Assembly: GCA_016873165.1 (NCBI GenBank)
Contig: VGXV01000013.1
Location: 1-64,000, forward strand
Source: Planctomycetota bacterium
GTDB taxonomy: Bacteria; Planctomycetota; Brocadiia; Brocadiales; Brocadiaceae
Length of the DNA stretch: 64,000 nucleotides
Reading direction: 5' to 3'
In this document: positions 8,799 through 16,833 of the stretch, one piece after another
Layout: each line of letters opens with the position of its first letter
How positions within the stretch are numbered: position 1 is the first letter of the stretch
Notes under the pieces: model-generated
The model's input: only the letters and a program-made list of their open reading frames with translations
Databases searched by the model: none
Told to the model about the DNA's origin: nothing
Made by a program: the position numbers and the translations under genes

Positions 8799-9266
8799 TC
8801 ATGGGTTTTCCCCTTTTGATTTAAATTTTATGAGTCTTTCTGCGTCTTTTATATCCAATTCTCTTCCAGCGGCCATTTTGTTTTTAATTAGCTGTTCTTT
8901 CCCTATAAAAAAAACAGGGATTTCCGAACTTCCCAAAACATCATTAATTTTATTTTCCCAGATTTCTTTCCATTCTACTCCGGTAACAGAGGTTAGTATG
9001 TCTATTCTGTTTGGTTCATAACCAAGCTGTATCACAAATCCTGTTTTACAAAAATCTTCAACTTTTAATTTTAACGAATCAAATCCGAAATCCGTTAATG
9101 CTGCAACAATCTTTTTGGCGTTTTCTTTTGAAGCTTCAATTAAAACATCAAGGTCTCCTGTCGATCTTGGTCTTGAATGTGCAGTTACTGCATGAGCGCC
9201 AACTATTACATATTTAACTTTGTGATAATTTAGTAATTCTAAGAACTCTTTGAAGTCTTTGTTCAT
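8799..9266 (-). CDS. minimal nucleotidyltransferase (DUF6036-like)
   Basis: 155 residues with the polymerase-beta-type signature: 'YVIVGAHAVTAHSRPRSTGDLDVLIEAS', in which the G-x-D-x-D pair supplies metal ligands, then 'FVIQLGYEPNRIDILTSVTG' and the third-carboxylate region. Members of this group are often paired with a small acidic partner and behave like toxin-antitoxin or AbiE-related systems. Here the start lies inside the end of the 68-residue gene at 9214-9420, which supports a two-gene module. The target is unknown. Confidence 0.75.
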   Translation of the reverse strand: MNKDFKEFLELLNYHKVKYVIVGAHAVTAHSRPRSTGDLDVLIEASKENAKKIVAALTDFGFDSLKLKVEDFCKTGFVIQLGYEPNRIDILTSVTGVEWKEIWENKINDVLGSSEIPVFFIGKEQLIKNKMAAGRELDIKDAERLIKFKSKGENP

Positions 9267-9420
9267 AGAGATTCGGCCCTTTCAATTCATAATAGTTTTT
9301 TATTATTTGTTCCATAGCGTCTATCTTTTCTTTTATTGATTTTGTTGCCCAATATTCCAGCGAATCTTCTTCCTGCTTTTCAACATCTTCCAAGCGATAC
9401 TTTTTAATTATTTTTTCCAT
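9214..9420 (-). CDS. small partner protein of the nucleotidyltransferase
   Basis: 68 residues, highly charged and helical: 'EDSLEYWATKSIKEKIDAME' and, near the C-terminus, 'QRLQRVLRITK'. This arrangement (Y-W in the middle, RLQRV at the end) is typical of the small protein encoded just upstream of DUF6036-type nucleotidyltransferases. It overlaps that gene by 53 bases. It is a probable antitoxin or chaperone; the assignment rests on context. Confidence 0.6.
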   Translation of the reverse strand: MEKIIKKYRLEDVEKQEEDSLEYWATKSIKEKIDAMEQIIKNYYELKGPNLYEQRLQRVLRITKLSQS

Positions 9421-9560
9421 CTGTTTTCAAACCTTCCTTTCTTTTCTGTAACTAATCCCGATTGCATTTTTGGTGATAACTGCTTTACTTTTACATAGAC
9501 AACTTTTCATCCCCCTGCTTCGGTCTCTTTTGCCATATTGAGATTAAATTTTTTACCTTA

Positions 9561-9587
9561 GGAAAGCAGGAAGTTCAGGAAAATCAG
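9561..9587 (+). repeat. 27-bp dispersed repeat, copy 2
   Basis: GGAAAGCAGGAAGTTCAGGA and the following bases match the copy at 7065-7091 with a few changes. It ends 15 bases outside the left terminus of the RAYT element. Confidence 0.6.
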
Positions 9588-9591
9588 TTTT

Positions 9592-10596
9592 TTATAAAAA
9601 AAGGGGGCAAATCTTTATTATTGACATATTTGCTTCAACTCTTTCAATAATCTGAGAAATACGTTTGTCATCTTTCAGTTTTTCTCGTAATCGTTTTCTC
9701 CCCTGGCTTACAGTACTATAGTCTACCCCCATCATTTTTCCTATCTCAGTGCCGCTTAGTCCGCCAACCCGATATAACAAGTCCATAGCTATTTGCCTTA
9801 TTACGCCTCGCTCCTTCTTTATTTCATCAAAACTTTTCTTCGTCTCTCTGCAAAGCACATCAATGATTTTATCTTTTGTGGTATATTTTTTCAAACGCTG
9901 CACCGCAGGAATCTCACGTGACGTTAAAGGTAAAAATTTGTCTTTCGCCCATTTGATAAACGTATCACTTCCCAGTATGCTTCCACCGACAATCTTTTCT
10001 TTTATATCAATACCTGCCGATAAATCGTTACTAATACTTTCCCAATACAATTTTCTCCCTTTTTCATTGTCCCCTCCGTATGATTCAAGTATCCTGGCAT
10101 AATCAATCATACCACTCCTTCTGGACCCTTTGATATATCCCAAAAGGCTGCTCCACGAGTAAGTTTTTAAATATTTCACCTTTTCTAACAGAAGCAGTTT
10201 TTCTTCTTGCTTAGTTTTCACCGGGTTTAAATGGATATATCGGGATAAAATATGCAGATAACTTTTCTTTTCCACGAGAATACTCTTGTATCTTCCCTGA
10301 TACAGATGGCCAGTTCTTTTATGCCTTCTATTATAATAATGAGATGTGTAGGTAATGTTAAACCATCTCATAAATTTACCGAGATTCGCAAGGGGTGTTT
10401 CTAAAAGCAGATGAAAATGATTATCCATGAGGACGTAACAATACAGAATGACGTTATACGTTTTCAGCCCATCATCCAACAACTTAAGAAAGACGTTCTT
10501 ATCGTAGTCGTCCCTGAATATTGCCTTCCGTTCGTTGCCACAACAGGCTACATGGTATAAAGCGCCTTCGTATTGTATTCGTAATGGTCTTGCCAT
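9592..10596 (-). CDS. REP-associated tyrosine transposase (RAYT, Y1/IS200-like)
   Basis: 334 residues. The N-terminal Y1 transposase domain (about 1-190) has 'MARPLRIQYEGALYHV', the HUH-type metal site in 'YVLMDNHFHLLLETP', and 'TGHLYQGRYKSILVE'. The C-terminal part holds a DnaA/TrpR-like helix-turn-helix ('GTEIGKMMGVDYSTVSQGRKR'), frequent in this subgroup. The common 'HVMNRGN' segment reads 'HVACCGN' here. The gene spans both terminal repeats of its element: the stop codon lies outside the left inverted repeat, and the ATG follows a -10 box by only seven bases, implying a leaderless transcript. Confidence 0.9.
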   Translation of the reverse strand: MARPLRIQYEGALYHVACCGNERKAIFRDDYDKNVFLKLLDDGLKTYNVILYCYVLMDNHFHLLLETPLANLGKFMRWFNITYTSHYYNRRHKRTGHLYQGRYKSILVEKKSYLHILSRYIHLNPVKTKQEEKLLLLEKVKYLKTYSWSSLLGYIKGSRRSGMIDYARILESYGGDNEKGRKLYWESISNDLSAGIDIKEKIVGGSILGSDTFIKWAKDKFLPLTSREIPAVQRLKKYTTKDKIIDVLCRETKKSFDEIKKERGVIRQIAMDLLYRVGGLSGTEIGKMMGVDYSTVSQGRKRLREKLKDDKRISQIIERVEANMSIIKICPLFL

Positions 10597-10649
10597 TCCA
10601 AAATCATATCAGACACAAACTATTTGTCAATTGTAAAGATTTGACCCCC
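9603..10649 (-). mobile_element. RAYT transposon with imperfect terminal inverted repeats
   Basis: The left end reads GGGGGCAAATCTTTA at 9603 then TTATTGACATAT. The right end, on the minus strand from 10649, reads GGGGGTCAAATCTTTA then CAATTGACAAAT. These are imperfect inverted repeats of about 27 bp facing inward. The transposase gene fills the interval. Outside the right end the sequence GACCCCCACGACTCC occurs twice (10643-10657 and 10659-10673). Classical IS200/IS605 elements use hairpins instead of inverted repeats, so the terminal structure is worth noting. Confidence 0.65.
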
Positions 10650-10912
10650 ACGACTCCCGACCCCCACGACTCCTTAATCTCTATTTTTTTAGCAACGGGT
10701 ATCAGGTCTTCCGCCCTGTGTACGAGGCAGCCGTCGTGTACTTCCACCGAGTGATTTGGCGCAAATTCGCCGAGGCAGTCATTAATAAAATCCTCAGAAA
10801 TGGAGATTTCACCTTCGGTGAGCTTTTTGATTTCTTTTGTTATCCAGTCTGTGATCTTTTCGGTATTTAGTAATGTAGTTTTTACTTTGCTGATCGTTTC
10901 CTTAATACTCAT
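10604..10912 (-). CDS. hypothetical protein, 3' end altered by the RAYT element
   Basis: 102 codons. Residues 1-80 are a charged helical sequence ('KVKTTLLNTEKITDWITKE'). The last 20 residues are encoded by the direct repeat and terminal repeat of the neighbouring RAYT element, so the original C-terminus was probably lost or replaced at insertion. It follows the HTH-membrane gene at 10946 by 33 bases and has a good AAAGGAG site. No family recognised. Confidence 0.5.
   Translation of the reverse strand: MSIKETISKVKTTLLNTEKITDWITKEIKKLTEGEISISEDFINDCLGEFAPNHSVEVHDGCLVHRAEDLIPVAKKIEIKESWGSGVVGVKSLQLTNSLCLI
10605..10632 (-). promoter_or_regulatory. promoter of the RAYT transposase
   Basis: On the minus strand TTGACA, a 16-base spacer and TATGAT precede the transposase ATG by seven bases. 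The -35 box is part of the terminal inverted repeat. The spacing implies that transcription starts at or near the ATG. Confidence 0.65.
10643..10673 (-). repeat. 16-bp period tandem duplication at the RAYT end
   Basis: GACCCCCACGACTCC is present twice, one base apart, at 10643-10657 and 10659-10673. It abuts the right terminus of the RAYT element and may be part of its end or a remnant of repeated insertion. Confidence 0.7.
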
Positions 10913-10945
10913 GGGAATTGCTCCTTTCAGAATTATTATTAAGGG

Positions 10946-11317
10946 TTATTCCTTTTTATTCTTCTTAAAAAGGTTTAAAAGACCATGTACCGTTTTGTTT
11001 CTGCCAATAAACGAGGAAATGGCGGCGCCTAAGGGGTTGGAAATCGATACTCCGGCGGCTATCGCAATGGCGATAACCCCGCCGATGCCCATGAGGGTGA
11101 GCATTTTTTTCAGCTTTTTCCTGTCTATTTCAACCTCCTTGCTCTCGATCAACTGTTTTAGCGCAAGCAACTGTTCCTCCTGCGTATCATCAGGATGCGC
11201 CAGGTCGTTTTCCCACCTGCTTATGGTTGAAAAACTGATCCCCAGCGCCTTTGCAAATTCCCCCTGAGTCGCTCCCAGCTTTTCGCGGAGTTCTCTGATT
11301 TCTTTTGCGGTTATCAT
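10946..11317 (-). CDS. XRE-family HTH protein with membrane segment
   Basis: About 123 residues from the ATG at 11317. The N-terminal helix-turn-helix is of the XRE/Cro type ('LREKLGATQGEFAKALGISF' and 'ISRWENDLAHP'), followed by a linker and one glycine/alanine-rich transmembrane stretch ('LMGIGGVIAIAIAAGVSI'), ending in a basic tail. The frame is open to 11503, but the extra 62 residues look like non-coding AT-rich DNA. A DNA-binding domain tethered to the membrane is uncommon. Target unknown. Confidence 0.7.
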   Translation of the reverse strand: MITAKEIRELREKLGATQGEFAKALGISFSTISRWENDLAHPDDTQEEQLLALKQLIESKEVEIDRKKLKKMLTLMGIGGVIAIAIAAGVSISNPLGAAISSFIGRNKTVHGLLNLFKKNKKE

Positions 11318-11568
11318 ACTATTCTGCGAAAGAGATTGTGCTTTTATGAAATTAAATACTTCAGGAATCAGAAAATAATATACCCTGAAAAAATTACATT
11401 GCAAGAAAATAATTTGCATATGCAAATCATAATATAATTTATTGGGAACAAGAATGATGGATTTGTAAAAATTTGGGAATGTTCCACGTTTGACACCTCC
11501 CATTTTTTTCTTTACAATATCGCATGGAAATTGTTTTGTTTGCTCCCTCAGAATAAAAGTGGGAATAT

Positions 11569-11913
11569 ATGTTCAAAAAGTCAATTATAATTATCATAAT
11601 GATACCTGTTTTCATAGCGATCGGTTTTTTTGTGGCAAGATCGGTTCAAAAAGCAAACGAATCCAGGCTTCTGGGTGTCGGCGGGGGAAAGATAAAGATA
11701 ACGAAGGAAGAAATATATCTGTGGGAAAATTATATAGACGGTAAACTTTCCGGTGTGACAGGAAAAGCACATCATGGGGAAAAAATAGAATTTATCAATA
11801 AAATGGATAATGTGGCGTTAGTAAAAACCGCAAAAGGGCAGGTTGGCTGGGTATATACCGGAAACATTAAAGAAATAAAACATAGTGGAATTTTTATCAT
11901 CTTTACGAAATAA
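11569..11913 (+). CDS. membrane-anchored SH3-like protein
   Basis: 114 residues with one N-terminal transmembrane helix ('SIIIIIMIPVFIAIGFFVA') and a small beta-rich extracytoplasmic domain resembling bacterial SH3 folds ('GEKIEFINKMDNVALVKTAKGQVGWVYTGNI', cited in part). It may bind cell-envelope polymers, but this is inferred from the fold alone. GTGGGA precedes the ATG. It is a single gene, divergent from the HTH gene. Confidence 0.55.
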   Translation: MFKKSIIIIIMIPVFIAIGFFVARSVQKANESRLLGVGGGKIKITKEEIYLWENYIDGKLSGVTGKAHHGEKIEFINKMDNVALVKTAKGQVGWVYTGNIKEIKHSGIFIIFTK

Positions 11914-11949
11914 TCAGGCGTATAATTTTTATTCAAATAATAATTAATC

Positions 11950-11977
11950 TTGACTCTTTTTAAAATAGTTATAATAT
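11950..11977 (+). promoter_or_regulatory. sigma-70-type promoter for the superoxide reductase gene
   Basis: TTGACT, a 16-base AT-rich spacer and TAATAT lie about 70 bases before the ATG at 12044. A GAAGGAGG ribosome-binding site follows. Confidence 0.5.
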
Positions 11978-12043
11978 GTAATAATTATTTGTTAGCAATC
12001 ATATGTTTCTTATTTAATATATTTTTGTTTTGAAGGAGGCATT

Positions 12044-12508
12044 ATGCGAAATTTTAACAGAAGGAAGTTTTTAAAGACTATCGGTATTTCTTCTCTTGCA
12101 GTGGGGATGGCTCCGGTTATCGGTTCTTTGAAGGTTTCAAAAGCTGCCGAAGAGATTGATTGGTTTCAGAATATTAACCGGGTAAAAGATCCTCCGACAA
12201 GCATGACTCCAAAAGAAAAAGGACATGCCCCCAGTGTGCAATTGCCCGGTGCGATAAAGGCTGGAGAGCCTTTTACGCTGAATATTCAGGTGGGAGAAAC
12301 ATTGCATCCCATGACGCCAACCCATTATATTCAATGGGTTGAGGTGTATCTTGGAGTTGAATTAATTTCACGTATAGAATTTTCCCCTCTTTGCCCGCAG
12401 GCAAAAGTGACTATTCCTGTTTCTGTAGACAAAACATCTACATTGAGGGTTATGTCCCGTTGCAATCTGCATGGTATATGGGAAAGCACAAAAGAAGTGA
12501 AGGTTTAA
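12044..12508 (+). CDS. Tat-exported superoxide reductase (neelaredoxin type)
   Basis: 154 residues. The N-terminus 'NRRKFLKTIGISSLAVGMAP' is a twin-arginine signal, so the folded iron protein is exported across a membrane. The mature part has all five ligands of the superoxide reductase Fe(His)4Cys centre: His61, His88 and His94 ('LHPMTPTHYIQW'), Cys140 and His143 ('CNLHGIW'). There is no N-terminal desulforedoxin domain, so it is the one-iron class. It reduces superoxide to peroxide without making O2, suited to an anaerobe. The metallophosphoesterase follows nine bases downstream, probably co-transcribed. Confidence 0.92.
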   Translation: MRNFNRRKFLKTIGISSLAVGMAPVIGSLKVSKAAEEIDWFQNINRVKDPPTSMTPKEKGHAPSVQLPGAIKAGEPFTLNIQVGETLHPMTPTHYIQWVEVYLGVELISRIEFSPLCPQAKVTIPVSVDKTSTLRVMSRCNLHGIWESTKEVKV

Positions 12509-12517
12509 TGGTAAAAT

Positions 12518-13756
12518 ATGAATATCCATAAAAAAACATCTCTCTCCATAATAATCATCTTTTGTATCCATCTTTCTCTTTTTCAGCAATTGCATGCGGA
12601 GGCGTTGCATTTCATTGCGTATGGGGATACGAGGGGAAACATTGATACCATGGAAAAACCACAGATAAAGCACGACACAATCGCGAAAGTTATACGCGGG
12701 AGAACGCCGGATATTATATTGTTCAGCGGGGATATGGTTTACTACAATGAATTTGAAAAATTCACGGAGGTTGTCAGAAATAATTATACAAAGGACAAAC
12801 CAATCCCTTTTTATCCCGTTATCGGCAACCATGAACTGATTTTTGGCAATAAAATCGATGCTCTGATGAAAGAGTTGCTGTCAAAGATAAAAAATCATGA
12901 GGAAAACACCAAAAGCGCCCATTCTTCTCACACCGAGACCCCTCCTGTATCTTTGGAAATGGAAAAAATCCGGGATGAAATTTTTAATGAAATTTATTCC
13001 ATCCCGGAAGAAAAATTAAAAGAAAGAAGCCGCCAGGTGCTGGAGAGAGAATTTATGGATAAATTAGCCCCTGAATATCCGGGGTATTTAAAAGAGACCT
13101 TCAAAAGTGCCACGAGGCATCAGTCGTGGTATTCGTTTATCAAAGAAACGGACGGACATAAAATAAAATTCATTGCTTTAAATTCATCATTACCAGATGA
13201 CACGGAACAATATCAGTGGTTTTTGCGGGAATTGAAGGAATTTAACGGTCCGAAAATTGTCTGTACACATTACCCGCCGTATACTATTGGTTTTCATGGC
13301 TGCTCTGATATTTTAGACAAAACCTCTCCCCTTGCCAGGTTTCGGAATCGTTACGCAAAGGTCTTTAACGAACCTTCCAATAATATAATTATGGTTATAA
13401 GCGGACATGACCACAATTACCAGCGCATTTGCAAGACGGATACAAAGGGAAATGTGCAATTGCCCGTCTATATCATTTCCGGCGGCGGGGGCGCTCATTT
13501 ATCGGGAAGGGGCGAATGCGATATCACGCAAATTCCGTTAGACGATTTTAAATGCGCTATTTTTGAAACGGCGTATCAGTTTTTTGATGTTACGGTACTG
13601 GCAGAAAATGAAAAAAGCCTGATTTTTAATTGTGCTGTTTTGGGAATAAAATGTGACCTCACCAAAGAATTGCCCGACGATGCATCCTTTAAAACATTAT
13701 TTGTGAAGGAGAAACTGCAGGTAATCGATCGTTTTTCAATTGCATGGCAAAAATAA
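12518..13756 (+). CDS. secreted metallophosphoesterase
   Basis: 412 residues. A signal peptide (about 1-27, ending LHAEA) leads into a calcineurin-like phosphoesterase domain with the expected metal-binding blocks: 'YGDTRGN', 'FSGDMVYYNEFE', 'VIGNHEL', 'CTHYPPYTIG' and 'SGHDHNYQR'. It resembles purple-acid-phosphatase-like periplasmic hydrolases. An insert of roughly 90 residues (about 120-205, acidic and helical) separates the GNHE and downstream histidine motifs. The substrate is unknown. It sits directly behind superoxide reductase and converges on recQ 18 bases away. Confidence 0.85.
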   Translation: MNIHKKTSLSIIIIFCIHLSLFQQLHAEALHFIAYGDTRGNIDTMEKPQIKHDTIAKVIRGRTPDIILFSGDMVYYNEFEKFTEVVRNNYTKDKPIPFYPVIGNHELIFGNKIDALMKELLSKIKNHEENTKSAHSSHTETPPVSLEMEKIRDEIFNEIYSIPEEKLKERSRQVLEREFMDKLAPEYPGYLKETFKSATRHQSWYSFIKETDGHKIKFIALNSSLPDDTEQYQWFLRELKEFNGPKIVCTHYPPYTIGFHGCSDILDKTSPLARFRNRYAKVFNEPSNNIIMVISGHDHNYQRICKTDTKGNVQLPVYIISGGGGAHLSGRGECDITQIPLDDFKCAIFETAYQFFDVTVLAENEKSLIFNCAVLGIKCDLTKELPDDASFKTLFVKEKLQVIDRFSIAWQK

Positions 13757-13774
13757 CATAGCGGTGTGTCTCGG

Positions 13775-15940
13775 TTATTCTGCATTCTTCATCGCAGAAT
13801 ACATCATCTCTGCCCTTACGAGTTTTATTTCATCGTAGGAATATCCTTCCCCTAATGCTTCTTTCACAGGGCTTAACGCCTCCATGCCTGATTTTTCAAT
13901 TGCCGCCCGGATGTGTTGCCGCTTTCCCGGATCAACAAATTTATCGAGGGAAACATTCTCTCCTGCGAGAATAAGTTTTTCAAGGTGCGTGGAGATTGTT
14001 GATGTTGCGAGCCCTCTTTTTCTGGCTATTTCCAGAAGTGAAAGATTGTTTTTACAAAGTTCCAGTGTTGTGTAAATGGTAGGCGCTCTGGTTTGTTTCT
14101 CTGCAAATGCCTGTTTCCCGAAAATCTCCTGTTTTGGGGCTATTGCATACTGTCTGCAATAATCACTTATTTCTTTGAGAAAAAGAGCGCCATATTTTCT
14201 TAATTTCAGTTCTCCCACGCCGCTGATTTTTTCTAAATCAGACGCCGTTTGCGGATACCGCGTTGACATTTCCTTTAAACTCGTATCATGGAAAATAATA
14301 TACGGCGGCATAGATTCCCGGTCTGCAACCGTCTTTCTTAATTCCCGCAAACGTTCAAACAACGCCTGATCATAATTTGCATCTTCTTTGGATGCAGAGA
14401 ACGAAGGTTTTTCCTCCGGTTTTGTCAAAAAAACTTTCTTTCTGCCCAGCAATACTTCACGGCTCTGTTTGCTCAATTTTAATACCGGATATTCTCCCTC
14501 CAGAGACAGATAGCCCGACTGAATTAATTCCCGTGAAAACGCCAGCCATTGCGGTTTTGAATATTCCTTTCCGATACCATACGTTGTGAGGGTCGTGTGT
14601 CCGTTCTGCAGCACTTTCTGATTTTTCGAACCCAGCAGAACGTCGATAACGTAGTGCATGCCAAAACACTCGCCCACCCGGTAAACACAGGATAACAGTT
14701 TTTGCGCAACAACAGTCCCGTCAAATTGTTCTTTTGGGTTAAGGCAGAGATCGCAATTTCTGCAATTATTTTCTGAGAATTTCTCGCCGAAATAATCCAG
14801 CAATATCCTTCTCCTGCAAACGTTACTTTCGCAGTACGACACAAGCTCCCGCAACTGTTTATATGCAACCTCTTTTTCTTTTTCATCCTCCTTCCGGCGG
14901 ATAAAATATTCGATCTTCATCTTGTCGGCATAACTGAAGAGCAGGATGCAATCGCTCTTGAGCCCGTCCCTGCCGGCACGTCCGGTTTCCTGATAATACC
15001 CTTCAATGCTTTTCGGCAAATCGTGATGAATCACATAACGTATGTTCGGTTTATCGATGCCCATGCCAAACGCAATCGTTGCCACGATAATTTCTACGTC
15101 TTCGCGAATAAAACGTTCCTGATTTTCCGTTCTCATTTCAGCGGATAGCCCGGCATGATAGGGAAGGGCGCGATACCCGTCCTCCTGTAAACTCTCTGCC
15201 AGGTGTTCAACCGTTTTCCGACCCTGACAATAGATAATGCCTGATTCCTTTTTTCGTTCTTTTAAAAAACAAAGAATCTGGTGGTAGGGGTTGTCTTTGG
15301 GCATGATTTGATAATAAAGATTCTTCCTGTTAAAACTGGCAGTGAAGACGCGGTAATCAGTCAGTTTTAACTGCTCGATAATGTCTTTCTGCACAGAAGG
15401 TGTGGCGGTAGCCGTCAATCCCATAATCGGAGTATTTGGAAATTTCTCTTTCAGCATACTCAACTGCCGGTATTCCGGCCTGAAATCGTGTCCCCATTCG
15501 GAAATGCAATGCGATTCGTCAATCGCAAAGAGAGAAACATTCAACTTCTGCAGAAATCCGAGAAATTCTGACATAGCAAGCCGTTCAGGGGCAATGTAAA
15601 GAATCTTTATTTTCCCTTCCGAAAGCTCCCTTTTTCTTGTGACAATCTCGTCGGAACGCAAAGAGCTGTTGATAAACGTCGCAGGAATGCCGTTCTCCGT
15701 CAGCCCATCCACCTGATCTTTCATCAAGGCAATTAAAGGAGAGACAACTACCGTTATGCCATCGAAAAGAAGGGCTGGCAATTGATAACACAACGACTTG
15801 CCGCCCCCTGTTGGCATAAGGACAAAGAGGTCTTTTCGTTCTAACACCCACCTGATAATATCTTCCTGAAGGGGATAGAACGTTGAATAGCCGAAATATT
15901 TATGCAAGGTTGAATAGATGATATCCTTTTTATTCTCCAT
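13775..15940 (-). CDS. recQ: ATP-dependent DNA helicase RecQ
   Basis: 721 residues, domains in order: SF2 helicase core (Walker A 'TGGGKSLCYQ', motif II 'AIDESHCISEWGHDFRPEY', motif VI 'QETGRAGRDG'), the zinc-binding RQC domain with four cysteines ('CESNVCRRR' and 'CRNCDLC'), an HRDC domain around 530-600, and a C-terminal helix-turn-helix extension. Motif II reads DESH where E. coli RecQ has DEAH. It acts in 3'-5' unwinding during recombination and fork repair. Monocistronic. Confidence 0.95.
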   Translation of the reverse strand: MENKKDIIYSTLHKYFGYSTFYPLQEDIIRWVLERKDLFVLMPTGGGKSLCYQLPALLFDGITVVVSPLIALMKDQVDGLTENGIPATFINSSLRSDEIVTRKRELSEGKIKILYIAPERLAMSEFLGFLQKLNVSLFAIDESHCISEWGHDFRPEYRQLSMLKEKFPNTPIMGLTATATPSVQKDIIEQLKLTDYRVFTASFNRKNLYYQIMPKDNPYHQILCFLKERKKESGIIYCQGRKTVEHLAESLQEDGYRALPYHAGLSAEMRTENQERFIREDVEIIVATIAFGMGIDKPNIRYVIHHDLPKSIEGYYQETGRAGRDGLKSDCILLFSYADKMKIEYFIRRKEDEKEKEVAYKQLRELVSYCESNVCRRRILLDYFGEKFSENNCRNCDLCLNPKEQFDGTVVAQKLLSCVYRVGECFGMHYVIDVLLGSKNQKVLQNGHTTLTTYGIGKEYSKPQWLAFSRELIQSGYLSLEGEYPVLKLSKQSREVLLGRKKVFLTKPEEKPSFSASKEDANYDQALFERLRELRKTVADRESMPPYIIFHDTSLKEMSTRYPQTASDLEKISGVGELKLRKYGALFLKEISDYCRQYAIAPKQEIFGKQAFAEKQTRAPTIYTTLELCKNNLSLLEIARKRGLATSTISTHLEKLILAGENVSLDKFVDPGKRQHIRAAIEKSGMEALSPVKEALGEGYSYDEIKLVRAEMMYSAMKNAE

Positions 15941-16127
15941 AGATCATATTCCGGCTGTATATTGTATCACAAACATCCTGCTTGTGTGCTGCCTGACAAT
16001 TAGGAGGTTTAGGCTTCGCTGTGAACTTAGCCGAGTGGTTTCGCGGCATAGTATTATTTAGTTAGTATGGTAAAAATTTAAAGAGAGGCGGAAATATCTA
16101 ATCTTATCTGGATTAGGACAACCAGCT

Positions 16128-16555
16128 TCAGGTTTCTTTTATTAAATCAGAAGTAAATCGAGTCATAGGTCTTACATAATGTTTCATGCCAGGATGATCT
16201 TTTGTTGTTAGATACCGTTCGCTGTTATCCGGCAGATAAAGGATTGCCCTATGGCTCCCCATTTCCGTGATTTTGTCATCTGATAAATCGCGGTCATAGG
16301 TGATTAAGCGCCATAATGCTCCCGACCAATACTGGCATCTTCTTCCTGAAAATGCAAAGTCAATTTTAGATTTTTCTTTGGACTTTGCGTTATTTCCAGA
16401 AAGAAGGAAAACTCATCGTCTTCTTTTGAAACCATATATAATCGGTCGTCAACAGGAAAAGAAGGGGCATACATTTTTCTTTCTAAAACACTATCACCTT
16501 CAATGATATGTTTTGGTAAAGCAAGGAGGTAATCTGCCTGTTGCTGGGTAATCAT
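16128..16555 (-). pseudogene. frameshifted hypothetical gene (DUF6978-like)
   Basis: The frame from the ATG at 16555 (MITQQQADYLLALPKHI) runs 83 codons to a TAA near 16304, then coding continues in another frame as 'SGALWRLITYDRDLSDDKIT' and onward to a TGA at 16128-16130. Restoring the frame gives about 140 residues. The break lies around 16305-16330. The family assignment is from memory of similar N-termini and is weak; the frameshift itself is directly visible. Confidence 0.55.
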
Positions 16556-16605
16556 AATATAATTCCGCCGTTTCGACTTTTTTACAAAAGTAAATTTATC
16601 ATATT

Positions 16606-16818
16606 CTAGCTTATCAATGATAGTCTGTTCAAGTTCGGACTCACGAAATTTGGGAACTGGTATGCCTTTACCATGACAAAATTAACAGTACGATAAGAGT
16701 TCTGTCTTCCAGTATGGAGTATTTCGGCAATGTTCCGATGAGACTTACTTTGCAATGCAGTCTGTGAAATCTCATATTCTTTAACTACCGATTTCTTTAA
16801 ACGCTTGCTATGTGTCAT
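16606..16818 (-). pseudogene. fragment of a DUF1016 (YhcG-like) nuclease gene
   Basis: The first 50 residues, especially 'GRQNSYRTVNFVMVKAY', match the DUF1016 N-terminal domain. The expected 'WxIGRxIVExE' continuation is missing and the frame runs into unrelated residues. In another frame just downstream, 'ESELEQTIIDKL' resembles the start of the DUF1016 C-terminal nuclease domain. An internal deletion of about 200 codons would explain both. Non-functional remnant. Confidence 0.55.
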
Positions 16819-16833
16819 TTTTTGGTTTATCTC

